Below the pieces are notes generated by a model. The model saw only the letters and a program-made list of their open reading frames with translations. It did not search any database and was not told the origin of the DNA. The position numbers were made by a program, and so were the translations under genes. This document shows positions 17,765 through 24,847 of a DNA stretch of 35,889 bases, in pieces. Every line of letters begins with the position of its first letter. Position 1 is the stretch's first letter. Location of the stretch: positions 1 to 35,889 of the forward strand of contig CASFTV010000034.1 in assembly GCA_949297765.1 (NCBI GenBank), written 5' to 3'. The stretch comes from an uncultured bacterium (GTDB taxonomy: Bacteria > Verrucomicrobiota > Lentisphaeria > Victivallales > UBA1829).

Positions 17765-17789
17765 GATTTTTCCAAAAATCGAGTATAAT
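17765..17789 (+). promoter_or_regulatory. Activator-type promoter of the second pseudopilin operon with palindrome
   Basis: A perfect -10, TATAAT (17784-17789), has no acceptable -35 at 16 to 18 bases. The -35 region is instead occupied by the palindrome GATTTTTCCAAAAATC (17765-17780: seven-base arms, two-base centre). This arrangement suits a promoter that needs an activator, and the divergent AraC protein is the obvious candidate. The binding is inferred. Confidence 0.5.
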
Positions 17790-17820
17790 ATGAAGGAAAA
17801 ACAAGATCGGGGAGTTGAGA

Positions 17821-18573
17821 ATGAATCTGAAAAAACGACAGAACCAATTTACGATCATAGAACTTCTTGTAGTAATCTCCATTCTGGCGATTCTCTGTGC
17901 GCTTCTTCTGCCTGCGCTGAACAGTGCGCGGGAGAAGGCGCGGGAAATCGGGTGCATCGGGAATCTGAAACAGCTTGGAGTCGTCTTAAGTTCTTATGCC
18001 GGAGACAATAATGACTGCTACCCGTATGAACAGGACCGACTGGATATTGCAAGAAGAATTTTCCCAATAGTCCTCAATCCGTATTACGGGAAAAAAGCGG
18101 AAGACTGGAATCCGGGCAGAAAAACAACCGGCGCGACCTTCTGTCCTTCCGTTCCGGTGCGGGAAACGGGAACTACTGAAGGATGTGTTGCCAATTACGG
18201 CTTTTCCACCAATCTGTTCCGGGGTAGTTCCATGGATGCACAGCAGGAAACGGTCGGCATCGGGACCATGACCGGAAGCGGAACAGAACGAAAAGCCAAC
18301 CGTCTTTCCAAAGTATATCCGCAGGGGGCGGTCGCGTTCTGTCTCGAAATGACCGAATCCGGAGAGGCGGTTCCCAAAGGAGAAGTGATGATCTATCCGA
18401 ACCGGACCGCAGACAACTGCTGGGTCTCAAGAACCAAAAGCGGCGGCGAGTACATCTCCGTCTATCACCGGAACAATGATCCGATCCTTCAAAGCGGCGG
18501 TTCGGCAAGGCTCCTGCGCAAAAACATCACCCGGATTCTGCTGGACAAGGATACCGCCTGTCCGCTCCCGTAA
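17821..18573 (+). CDS. Type II secretion pseudopilin-like protein
   Basis: A 250-residue protein from ATG 17821, with GGGGAG placed correctly upstream; a TTG at 17815 lies in frame but is less likely. A basic leader (MNLKKRQNQ) precedes [18 protein letters not shown], the class III prepilin cleavage site and helix with Glu at +5. [13 protein letters not shown] and [12 protein letters not shown] follow as in the other two pseudopilins here. At the C-terminus the expected H-X9-DG appears as [15 protein letters not shown], that is H-X9-GG, so the conserved Asp is lost. The protein is first in an operon with an isomerase, a small secreted protein, a giant secreted glycosidase and a HAD phosphatase. 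Membrane or pseudopilus location follows from the helix; function is unknown. Confidence 0.88.
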   Translation: MNLKKRQNQFTIIELLVVISILAILCALLLPALNSAREKAREIGCIGNLKQLGVVLSSYAGDNNDCYPYEQDRLDIARRIFPIVLNPYYGKKAEDWNPGRKTTGATFCPSVPVRETGTTEGCVANYGFSTNLFRGSSMDAQQETVGIGTMTGSGTERKANRLSKVYPQGAVAFCLEMTESGEAVPKGEVMIYPNRTADNCWVSRTKSGGEYISVYHRNNDPILQSGGSARLLRKNITRILLDKDTACPLP

Positions 18574-18593
18574 AACAGTTCGAGGATTTTTCA

Positions 18594-19574
18594 ATGACCG
18601 TTACTCCGAAACATTTCAATCTGGCATACGGCATGGAAGGTGTCGTATGGGATGGCAGACAACTCACCAAAAGATCCGATGCGGAGATCCGCTACGACAT
18701 CGACTGCATGAGAGAGGCCGGCTTGACGGAAATCATGATTTCCAGCTACCATCTCGAAGAACCCGGCAATTTCAACCTCGACGCGGAAACCCGGCGCATC
18801 GGCAGGGAACTGGAAAAACGGGGAATGAAAGCCAATCAGCACCACGGATACGCCGCCTGTCTCGCTCTGCCGGGGACCTCGCAGAAACAGGTTGTGGAAA
18901 ACCTGAAGCGGTGCATTGATTTCAGTGCCAATCTCCATGCGGACAATCTTGTCCTGCATCTCGGAAAGCTCGCCGGACACGAACCGGATATGGACAGGGA
19001 AAAAAAAGCCTTTCAGAGACTTCTGGATCGCTTCGGTGCGGACTGCGTCATGGATCAAGTCGCGGAAAACATGCGGGAAGCCGGAGACTATGCACAGAAA
19101 AACGGCGTGCGCATCGCGCTGGAGAATCTCGATGCATTCTACCATCTGAGCGACATATGTCATCTTCCGGAAATTCTCCGCAGAACGAATCATCCCGCCG
19201 TCGGCGCCTGTCTGGATTTCGGACATGCGCATTGTGCGGGAGTCTCTCCCGTCCGCTGGATCCGCATTCTCGGGCCGAAACTCTTCACGACTCATATCCA
19301 CGACAATCACGGCAATACACGGAATGTCCGCCCCGGAGAACTCGTCGATGCGACAAAGGAGTTCGACGAACACCTCTCCCCCGGACTCGGCACCATCTCC
19401 TGGACCGACTGCATCACAGCCTTATGGGAAATCAATTATCCGTACACGCTCAGCTTCGAAAGCTGCTGGCCCGGCGTCACCGGTCCGGAACGCTATCTCT
19501 ATTCCGAACGTTTCTGGCGGGCGGCGGAACAGACCGCCATGCGCCGTTTGAATTACAAAAAGAAAGGAGCATAA
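18594..19574 (+). CDS. Sugar phosphate isomerase/epimerase (xylose isomerase-like TIM barrel)
   Basis: A 326-residue protein of the AP-endonuclease-2/xylose isomerase-like superfamily. Metal ligands can be followed along the barrel: ALENLD (Glu177), ACLDFGHAH (Asp208, His211), THIHDNHG (His234 to Asp237) and LSFES (Glu289). The N-terminal MREAGLTEIMISSYH and RELEKRGMKANQHHGY are typical first strands. Such enzymes isomerise or epimerise free or phosphorylated sugars, or act as dehydratases of keto-inositols, in the cytoplasm. GAGGA lies upstream of the ATG. It sits 20 bases after the pseudopilin gene and one base before the next gene, so it clearly belongs to the operon. It presumably processes the monosaccharide released by the secreted enzyme downstream; the exact sugar is unknown. 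Confidence 0.85.
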   Translation: MTVTPKHFNLAYGMEGVVWDGRQLTKRSDAEIRYDIDCMREAGLTEIMISSYHLEEPGNFNLDAETRRIGRELEKRGMKANQHHGYAACLALPGTSQKQVVENLKRCIDFSANLHADNLVLHLGKLAGHEPDMDREKKAFQRLLDRFGADCVMDQVAENMREAGDYAQKNGVRIALENLDAFYHLSDICHLPEILRRTNHPAVGACLDFGHAHCAGVSPVRWIRILGPKLFTTHIHDNHGNTRNVRPGELVDATKEFDEHLSPGLGTISWTDCITALWEINYPYTLSFESCWPGVTGPERYLYSERFWRAAEQTAMRRLNYKKKGA

Positions 19575-19575
19575 G

Positions 19576-20463
19576 ATGAAGTTCAAACATTTTGCAGCCG
19601 TTCTTGCCGGAACGGTCCTGACACCGGCCCTCTTCGCTGTGGAAACCGTCTTTCAGGGATTCGGAAAGCCCTGGGAGTTCTATTCGGGAACTGTCGTTTC
19701 AAAAGAAAACGACTCCGCTTCGATGCCGCTCAAATCCGGAGGAATGTATATCGGCATCCGTCAGAACCTCAGGCAGGGGCTTTATGCGTGCTCCTTCGAA
19801 TACAAATTTGCGGAACAGCCTGCCCCGAACACCGAGTTCCAGTTCAGTTATACAGGAAAACCGGCTCTTTATCTGAATCTGCTCCCGGGAAAAGAGTGGT
19901 CCTCCGTCCGCTTCCGCGTCGCAAACCAGGAGGATGGAGCGGTTAAATTCGGACTCGGAATCAGGAACGCGCCGGGCAACCGTCTGGAGCTCAGGAACTT
20001 CAAGATCGAACGTCTTGCCGAAGAGGATTTCCGGACCGTCCTCTATCCGCACCGGACCGATTACTGGTTCAACCGCAGCAGCGACCGGAAAAACTCCACT
20101 CTTTCCGTCGAACGGGCGGAAGATCACGTCCTCGCAGGAGAAATGATCTCCCTCAAGGCGGGGCCGCAGTTCAAAACGGATGGCACGCTTTTGCTGATGA
20201 CCCTCAGTGAACCGCTTCCGCAGGGGAAACAATACCGCCTCACCTGCGATCTGAAGAGCGATAAAACCGGAGCGGTCCGGATCGCCGTCTCCGACAATTA
20301 CCGGACCGAGCATATCGGACCGGAATGGAAAAAGATCTCCTTCGAGTTTCCGCGCAAGGTGACGGCAAAGCTGACGGCGAATGTCTCGTTTCAAACGCTG
20401 AGCCGGGAGATCCGAAACATCTCCGTCAAAGATCTGAAACTGGAAATGGTGGATTTGAAATGA
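19576..20463 (+). CDS. Small secreted beta-sandwich protein of unknown function
   Basis: A 295-residue protein with a Sec signal peptide (MKFKHFAAVLAGTVLTPALFA). The mature part is rich in predicted beta strands and appears to contain two successive jelly-roll-like segments, each with a carbohydrate-binding-module flavour: FEYKFAEQPAPNTEFQFSY and LRNFKIERL in the first, EPLPQGKQYRLTCDLKSD and ISVKDLKLEMVDLK in the second. The L-x-L-x-x-F-x-I/L-x-x-L ending of each segment is common in CBM4/9-type folds. No catalytic motif is visible. GGAG precedes the ATG, and the stop overlaps the next ATG by ATGA, coupling it to the giant secreted enzyme. It may be a binding partner that holds the polysaccharide; this is inference. 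Confidence 0.7.
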   Translation: MKFKHFAAVLAGTVLTPALFAVETVFQGFGKPWEFYSGTVVSKENDSASMPLKSGGMYIGIRQNLRQGLYACSFEYKFAEQPAPNTEFQFSYTGKPALYLNLLPGKEWSSVRFRVANQEDGAVKFGLGIRNAPGNRLELRNFKIERLAEEDFRTVLYPHRTDYWFNRSSDRKNSTLSVERAEDHVLAGEMISLKAGPQFKTDGTLLLMTLSEPLPQGKQYRLTCDLKSDKTGAVRIAVSDNYRTEHIGPEWKKISFEFPRKVTAKLTANVSFQTLSREIRNISVKDLKLEMVDLK

Positions 20464-23390
20464 AGCGTCTTCTCCTTCTGAGCGCCGGAATCACGGGGAT
20501 TTTCTGTTCCGCCGCCAATCTCCTGCCGAACTCCAGTTTTGAACTGGGAACTGCCGGATGGGGAGTCCGGACCACTATTCCGAAAAAAGACGGCAGCTAC
20601 CGGGTTATCCGGGAAAAAATTGCCACCGGAACCGCCGTGCATGGAAACGCCCTGCTGGAACTTCCAAATCCCAAAGGATATGCGGTTCAACTCTGTTCCG
20701 TCGGAATTCCGGTCCAATCGGGGAAATACACGTTTTCCGTCTGGGCGAAAGGGTCCTCCTCCTTTCCGTTTGAACTGCAGGTCTTCTCGACCAGAAAGGG
20801 CAACTGGTTCTCTCCCGGGAAAAAATTCACTGCTGCGACGGAATGGAAACGCTATGCCATGACCGTGAAGATCCCCAAAGAGTTTACAGAAACCGTCGTC
20901 CGGATTCAATTTAATTCACCGGGAACCCTCTTCCTGGATGCCGCGCAGTTTGAACAGGGGGAAACCGTTTCCACCTATACGCCGGCATCTCCGGTGGAGG
21001 CCGCGCTCAGCATGGAGAAAACATGGACGGCCGCGGAAAAGGAGAACGTTCTTTTCCTTGCCGTTCTTTATGAGGGGAAAAAAGAAAACGTGGACTTCTG
21101 TCTGCGTGCGGAAAACCGGATCACCGGCTGGAAGAGGGAGATTCGCAGAACGGTTTCTCTCCTGCCGGGAAAGACCTTCCAGACCGAACTGCCGTTCTAC
21201 CTGAACAACCGGGGATTCCTTGAATTCACGGGCCGCTGGAAAAACGGCAGGGTTCTCCCGTTCTATCTTGCGGTCCTGAATCCGCTTCCCCCGGGCAGAT
21301 TTTCTCCGGAACAGGGATTCTGCACTGGAGTCAATGAAACGGGGGTGTTCCGCAATACCGGGGAAAAGCACAATCCGTATCAGGGACTCGGCATCGACTT
21401 TGCCGATCATTTGAACATGCTTCACGCAACCGGAGTCTCTCTGGTGAGAGTGTTTGAATATGAACTTTCCCGTCCATGGCATCTGAATCCGGAACGGAAA
21501 AAATTTGATTTTTCCTATCTCAATCCATATCTGGACGCATTGGCCGGGAGCGAGCTGGTTCCATATATCTGTCTCGACAGCGATGCGTTTTCCTGGAATC
21601 CTGCCAGCAAAGCCCCTCTTCAGATTCAGAAGAACCGCTGGTTCATGATCCGGGATGGAGAGAAAAAGCAGAAAAATCCGCTGAAAAGCATTACGGTTTA
21701 TCCGCAGATGAGCGACTGGCGAGACTATGTCGACGCCTATGTCCGGAACTGCAGAGGCCGCATCCGCTATTACGAGATCATGAACGAACCCAATCTGAGA
21801 CTGACAGATCCCGCCCGTTATGCCGCGTATCTGAAAGAAGCCTTTCGAACCGCAAAGAATGCCGATCCCGACTGCAGGATCATCGGAATCTGCGCCACGG
21901 AAGATTACGGTGCCGCCGGTGGAAACTATACGGAAAAATGCGCAGAAGCCGGAGCATTCCAGAATCTGGATGCCGTTTCCTTTCATCCGTATCAGACCGC
22001 GCTGGACACCTCCGAACTTCCCGCGGAGCAGCTGCTTGCGGAATTGAACAGACTCCGGCGGAAATACCGTCCCGGTGTTCCGCTCTGGAATTCGGAGCTG
22101 TTTTACATTCATTCGATCCGCGATGCGCAGAAATACCGCAGGACGAATCCGCAGTTTCTGCGTCCGGAAAACCTTGCACGGCGGTATCTGATTGATCTCG
22201 GAGAAGGGGTGCAGGTCTCGACCCCGCTTCATATCTGGCAGCTGTTTGAACGGGTTTATGTTCATCAGGATGCCGACCAGACCTGGTTCGGATTCAAAGC
22301 GGTTCCGAATGCGGCGGCAGTCGTCCAGAACGCCTTTGTCCATTTTCTCCGCGGCGCAGTTCCGCTCGGACGGGCCAGAGTCCCGGAGGGAATCAACGGC
22401 TACCGCTACCGCAGCGCAGACGGAAAAGAAATCGCCGCGCTCTGGGCTCTTGACAATCAGTATAAATTCTTCTCCGTGCCGGAGGGAATCCGGACATTTG
22501 ACATGTTCGCCAATCCTGTCGACGGCTCAAAGGCAACGCTTCTGACCGAACAGCCGATCTATCTGGAGGGAAAAAATCTGGAAGAGGTCCTGAAACGGAT
22601 CGAATTTCATCCGCAGGTGGATCTTGAAATCACCGGCGCCCGCTTCCGGGATTCCGACCGTCTGGCGGTGGAATTTCAAAACAGGAAGAACGCTCCGCTC
22701 GCACTGACGGCGCGTCTTCTCGGAGAATCGGAGATCCACCGTTTCACAATTCCGGCAAACGCCAGACTCACCCGGATCTTCCGGACAAAGAATCCGCATC
22801 CGGAACTTTTGTACTCGGCCGGAGAGACGCAGAAACGCCGGAAACTCCATCCTCAGGTTCTCCGCAAAGTCATTCGGAGCGGAGAAACGGTTTCCGTCGA
22901 CGGCGTTCTGACCTTTTCCGTGGAGGCGCATAAAGAAGAGCTGATTGTCTCCGCCTCGGTCCGGGACCGCCGGCGCGGAAAACGTCTTCCCGGGCAGCCC
23001 TGGACCGGAGACTGCATTGAACTGTTTCTGGACGCAAAACCGGAAAGCGGACTGGGAAAAGCTCTTCCGGACGAAAATGTCTATCGTCTCTTTCTGGTTC
23101 CGCCCTCCTCCAACGGACTTCCCGCCGCGCTGACGGGATCGCCCCATCTGGATCTGAAACAAATCAAGTGGTCCCTTCGCGAAGACGGAAGCAATTACTC
23201 CTGCCGGATTGAAATTCCATGGCGCGCAATCGGATGCGCCGGAGCGGACGAAATCGGATTCGACATCATCGCAGATGATACGGAAGGAGAGAAACGGATC
23301 GGCTGTCACGCATGGGCCGGCAACGATAGAAATTATCAGAACCGCTTTCAATTCGGACGTCTCCTCCTGGACGGAATCAAGAGGAAGTAA
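20460..23390 (+). CDS. Secreted multidomain GH39/clan GH-A-like glycoside hydrolase
   Basis: A 976-residue protein beginning at the ATGA overlap. Residues 1-18 are a signal peptide (MKRLLLLSAGITGIFCSA). A CBM4/9-like module starts at NLLPNSSFELGTAGWG and ends near residue 175 (FLDAAQFEQG). The TIM barrel at about 285-660 has RYYEIMNEPNL with Glu443 as acid/base and PLWNSELFY with Glu546 as nucleophile, a spacing of about 100 residues as in clan GH-A. The C-terminal about 180 residues resemble a CBM9/DOMON-type sandwich (DCIELFLDAKP, CRIEIPWRAIG, EIGFDIIADD). It is paralogous to the proteins at 3519-7010 and 29145-32252, sharing barrel and C-terminal module but differing at the N-terminus. Family 39 is the closest match I can name; substrate unknown. 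Confidence 0.82.
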   Translation: MKRLLLLSAGITGIFCSAANLLPNSSFELGTAGWGVRTTIPKKDGSYRVIREKIATGTAVHGNALLELPNPKGYAVQLCSVGIPVQSGKYTFSVWAKGSSSFPFELQVFSTRKGNWFSPGKKFTAATEWKRYAMTVKIPKEFTETVVRIQFNSPGTLFLDAAQFEQGETVSTYTPASPVEAALSMEKTWTAAEKENVLFLAVLYEGKKENVDFCLRAENRITGWKREIRRTVSLLPGKTFQTELPFYLNNRGFLEFTGRWKNGRVLPFYLAVLNPLPPGRFSPEQGFCTGVNETGVFRNTGEKHNPYQGLGIDFADHLNMLHATGVSLVRVFEYELSRPWHLNPERKKFDFSYLNPYLDALAGSELVPYICLDSDAFSWNPASKAPLQIQKNRWFMIRDGEKKQKNPLKSITVYPQMSDWRDYVDAYVRNCRGRIRYYEIMNEPNLRLTDPARYAAYLKEAFRTAKNADPDCRIIGICATEDYGAAGGNYTEKCAEAGAFQNLDAVSFHPYQTALDTSELPAEQLLAELNRLRRKYRPGVPLWNSELFYIHSIRDAQKYRRTNPQFLRPENLARRYLIDLGEGVQVSTPLHIWQLFERVYVHQDADQTWFGFKAVPNAAAVVQNAFVHFLRGAVPLGRARVPEGINGYRYRSADGKEIAALWALDNQYKFFSVPEGIRTFDMFANPVDGSKATLLTEQPIYLEGKNLEEVLKRIEFHPQVDLEITGARFRDSDRLAVEFQNRKNAPLALTARLLGESEIHRFTIPANARLTRIFRTKNPHPELLYSAGETQKRRKLHPQVLRKVIRSGETVSVDGVLTFSVEAHKEELIVSASVRDRRRGKRLPGQPWTGDCIELFLDAKPESGLGKALPDENVYRLFLVPPSSNGLPAALTGSPHLDLKQIKWSLREDGSNYSCRIEIPWRAIGCAGADEIGFDIIADDTEGEKRIGCHAWAGNDRNYQNRFQFGRLLLDGIKRK

Positions 23391-23391
23391 T

Positions 23392-24102
23392 ATGGCCGCA
23401 TCCGGAATCGCTCACGTCCTGTTCGATATTGACAATACGCTGACCCGTTACAGACCTCATGCTCTGGATCGGACCTTCGAAGGGAATTTTCTTTTTCCCC
23501 TGATTGCGGATCTTGCCGAAGATGCCGGAATTCAAAGAGAAAAAGCGGAAACGATCATTTCGGAGACCGCAAAGGAAAAAATCTTCTGGGATTATACCGA
23601 TTTCCTCCCGCCGCTGGGACTCTCTCTCTCCGGAGCGCTTCCCGCTTTCCGGAAATGGCATGCGGAAAATCTGGATGTGCTTTCCGATGCGGTCGGGCTT
23701 GTCGGAAAACTGAAAGACTATGGGATCCCCGTCTCCATCATCAGCAACAATCCACATCTCGGCTGTCTGCTGAAGCTGGAGCGCTGCGGTCTCGCCGACG
23801 CGGCTTCCGGGAAATCCTGCTTCACCCGGATTCTTTCCACCGATCTCATTCTGGGCTGCAAAGGGGATGCCGATGTCTGGAAGCGGGCGCTGAAAGAACT
23901 CGCCCTTCCCCCCGATCGGATCGTCACCGTCGGAGATAATTTCGAAGAAGACGCGCGTCTCCCTTTGCGGGAAGGGGTCGGTTGCTGTTTCCTGCTGGAG
24001 CGGGATCTTCCTCCGCCCTTCCCTCTTCCGCCCCGGATCCGTCGGATCCGGGATGCCGGAGATATCGCCGATGACGGGATTTTCCGGGTATTTTCATCCT
24101 GA
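23392..24102 (+). CDS. HAD-superfamily hydrolase
   Basis: A 236-residue protein from ATG 23392, one base after the previous stop, with GAGGAAG as ribosome site. HAD motifs are complete: motif I FDIDNTLTRY (Asp nucleophile), motif II VSIISNNPH, the motif III lysine in GCKGDADVWKRAL, and motif IV VGDNFEEDARL. The helical cap between motifs I and II spans about 75 residues, giving a C1-type phosphatase such as a phosphoglycolate phosphatase-like or sugar phosphatase. It acts in the cytoplasm. As the last gene of the operon it may dephosphorylate a sugar phosphate intermediate made by the isomerase step, but the substrate cannot be deduced. The chain ends with an Arg/Pro-rich stretch (PPPFPLPPRIRRIR) before the last strand. 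Confidence 0.86.
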   Translation: MAASGIAHVLFDIDNTLTRYRPHALDRTFEGNFLFPLIADLAEDAGIQREKAETIISETAKEKIFWDYTDFLPPLGLSLSGALPAFRKWHAENLDVLSDAVGLVGKLKDYGIPVSIISNNPHLGCLLKLERCGLADAASGKSCFTRILSTDLILGCKGDADVWKRALKELALPPDRIVTVGDNFEEDARLPLREGVGCCFLLERDLPPPFPLPPRIRRIRDAGDIADDGIFRVFSS

Positions 24103-24150
24103 TTCGGGAAAGAGGACGTTCGATTCTGCTGGCGTGTGGGACTGGGAATA

Positions 24151-24177
24151 AATTGCTCGTATGCGATTGATTTTTTT
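24151..24177 (+). terminator. Possible intrinsic terminator after the HAD gene
   Basis: AATTGC (24151-24156) pairs with GCGATT (24163-24168), one G-U pair included, around a six-base loop; GA and seven T follow (24171-24177). The stem is short, so termination efficiency is uncertain. Confidence 0.4.
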
Positions 24178-24200
24178 AGTAGGAGTGAGAGCGGGAGATT

Positions 24201-24287
24201 TCGTGCTCCGCACGACCGGCGTCTCGCCGCTGGACCGCGACAAGGGCACTCTGCCCTTGACCAGGAAAAATGCGGACGCATTTTTCC
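24201..24287. repeat. Tandem array of four perfect stem-loops (REP-like or structured RNA)
   Basis: Four perfect hairpins follow one another: TCGTGC/GCACGA (24201-24215), CGGCG/CGCCG (24217-24229), CAAGGGC/GCCCTTG (24241-24259), and GGAAAAATGCG/CGCATTTTTCC (24264-24287) with 11-base arms around a two-base centre. The array lies between the HAD gene and the promoter of the marR-like gene and contains no coding frame I can support. It may be a repetitive extragenic palindrome, a bidirectional terminator, or a binding site for the MarR protein next to its promoter. Confidence 0.6.
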
Positions 24288-24294
24288 GATTCGC

Positions 24295-24322
24295 TTGAAA
24301 AATGTCTGGATTGTGGTATATT
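24295..24322 (+). promoter_or_regulatory. Promoter of the marR-MATE operon
   Basis: TTGAAA (24295-24300) and TATATT (24317-24322) are 16 bases apart; an overlapping TATTAT gives an 18-base alternative. The 11-base-arm palindrome ends eight bases upstream of the -35, a suitable position for an operator. Confidence 0.5.
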
Positions 24323-24355
24323 ATGTCGCTTGCGATGTTTTTTTCGGGAGATTTT

Positions 24356-24847
24356 ATGCTGACCTTCATGAGACCGATGAAGCGGATCGTTCATGCGTTT
24401 GTCCGGGAGCGGAACCGGCGGATGAGCCGCTACAATTTGACCTCCGCGCAGGTGGATGTGCTGATTCTTCTGCTGCGTGCGCCGGAGGGAGGGGAAATGT
24501 ATCAGAGAAGTATACAGGAGAGGCTCGGGCTTTCCTGCCCGACCGTCAACGGACTTCTGGAGCGTCTGAAGCGGAAAGGATTCATTCGTTTTGAAAAAGC
24601 GGAATCCGATCGGCGGAGGAAAAGAATTGTTCTGACGGAAAAGGGGCGGGAGACGGATGGCATTCTTCAGCCGCTCGGTGCGGAATGGGAAAAGCAGGTG
24701 ACGCAGAATTTCTCGGATGCGGAACTCCTCGTTCTCGGGCAGCTGATGCGGAAGCTGGAAGCCAATCTGAAGGAAAACGCGGAGCGGGAGAATTCCGACG
24801 GGGAAAAGCGTTCCGGCGGATTTTCTTTTTCTTTGGAGAGGGATTGA
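24356..24847 (+). CDS. MarR family transcriptional regulator
   Basis: A 163-residue protein from ATG 24356, with GGGAG six bases upstream; an in-frame ATG at 24302 lies inside the promoter region and is unlikely. The winged-helix core is typical of MarR: LTSAQVDVLILLLRAPEGGE, then IQERLGLSCPTVNGLLERLKRKGFIRFEKAESDRRRKRIVLTEKG in outline, with the DxRxxR-like wing motif (SDRRRKRIVLT). It is expected to bind DNA as a dimer and to be released by small aromatic or drug-like ligands. Its TGA shares one base with the ATG of the MATE exporter gene, so the pair forms a classic self-regulated efflux unit. The palindrome at 24264-24287 is a candidate operator. Confidence 0.9.
   Translation: MLTFMRPMKRIVHAFVRERNRRMSRYNLTSAQVDVLILLLRAPEGGEMYQRSIQERLGLSCPTVNGLLERLKRKGFIRFEKAESDRRRKRIVLTEKGRETDGILQPLGAEWEKQVTQNFSDAELLVLGQLMRKLEANLKENAERENSDGEKRSGGFSFSLERD

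Noticed and set aside
20916-22343. 475-residue minus-strand frame opposite the second GH-A-like enzyme
   Set aside because: Shadow of a gene with signal peptide and catalytic motifs on the plus strand.
23209-23391. 61-residue N-terminal extension of the HAD protein
   Set aside because: It overlaps the end of the GH-A-like gene in another frame; the ATG at 23392 has a proper ribosome site and motif I starts normally after it.
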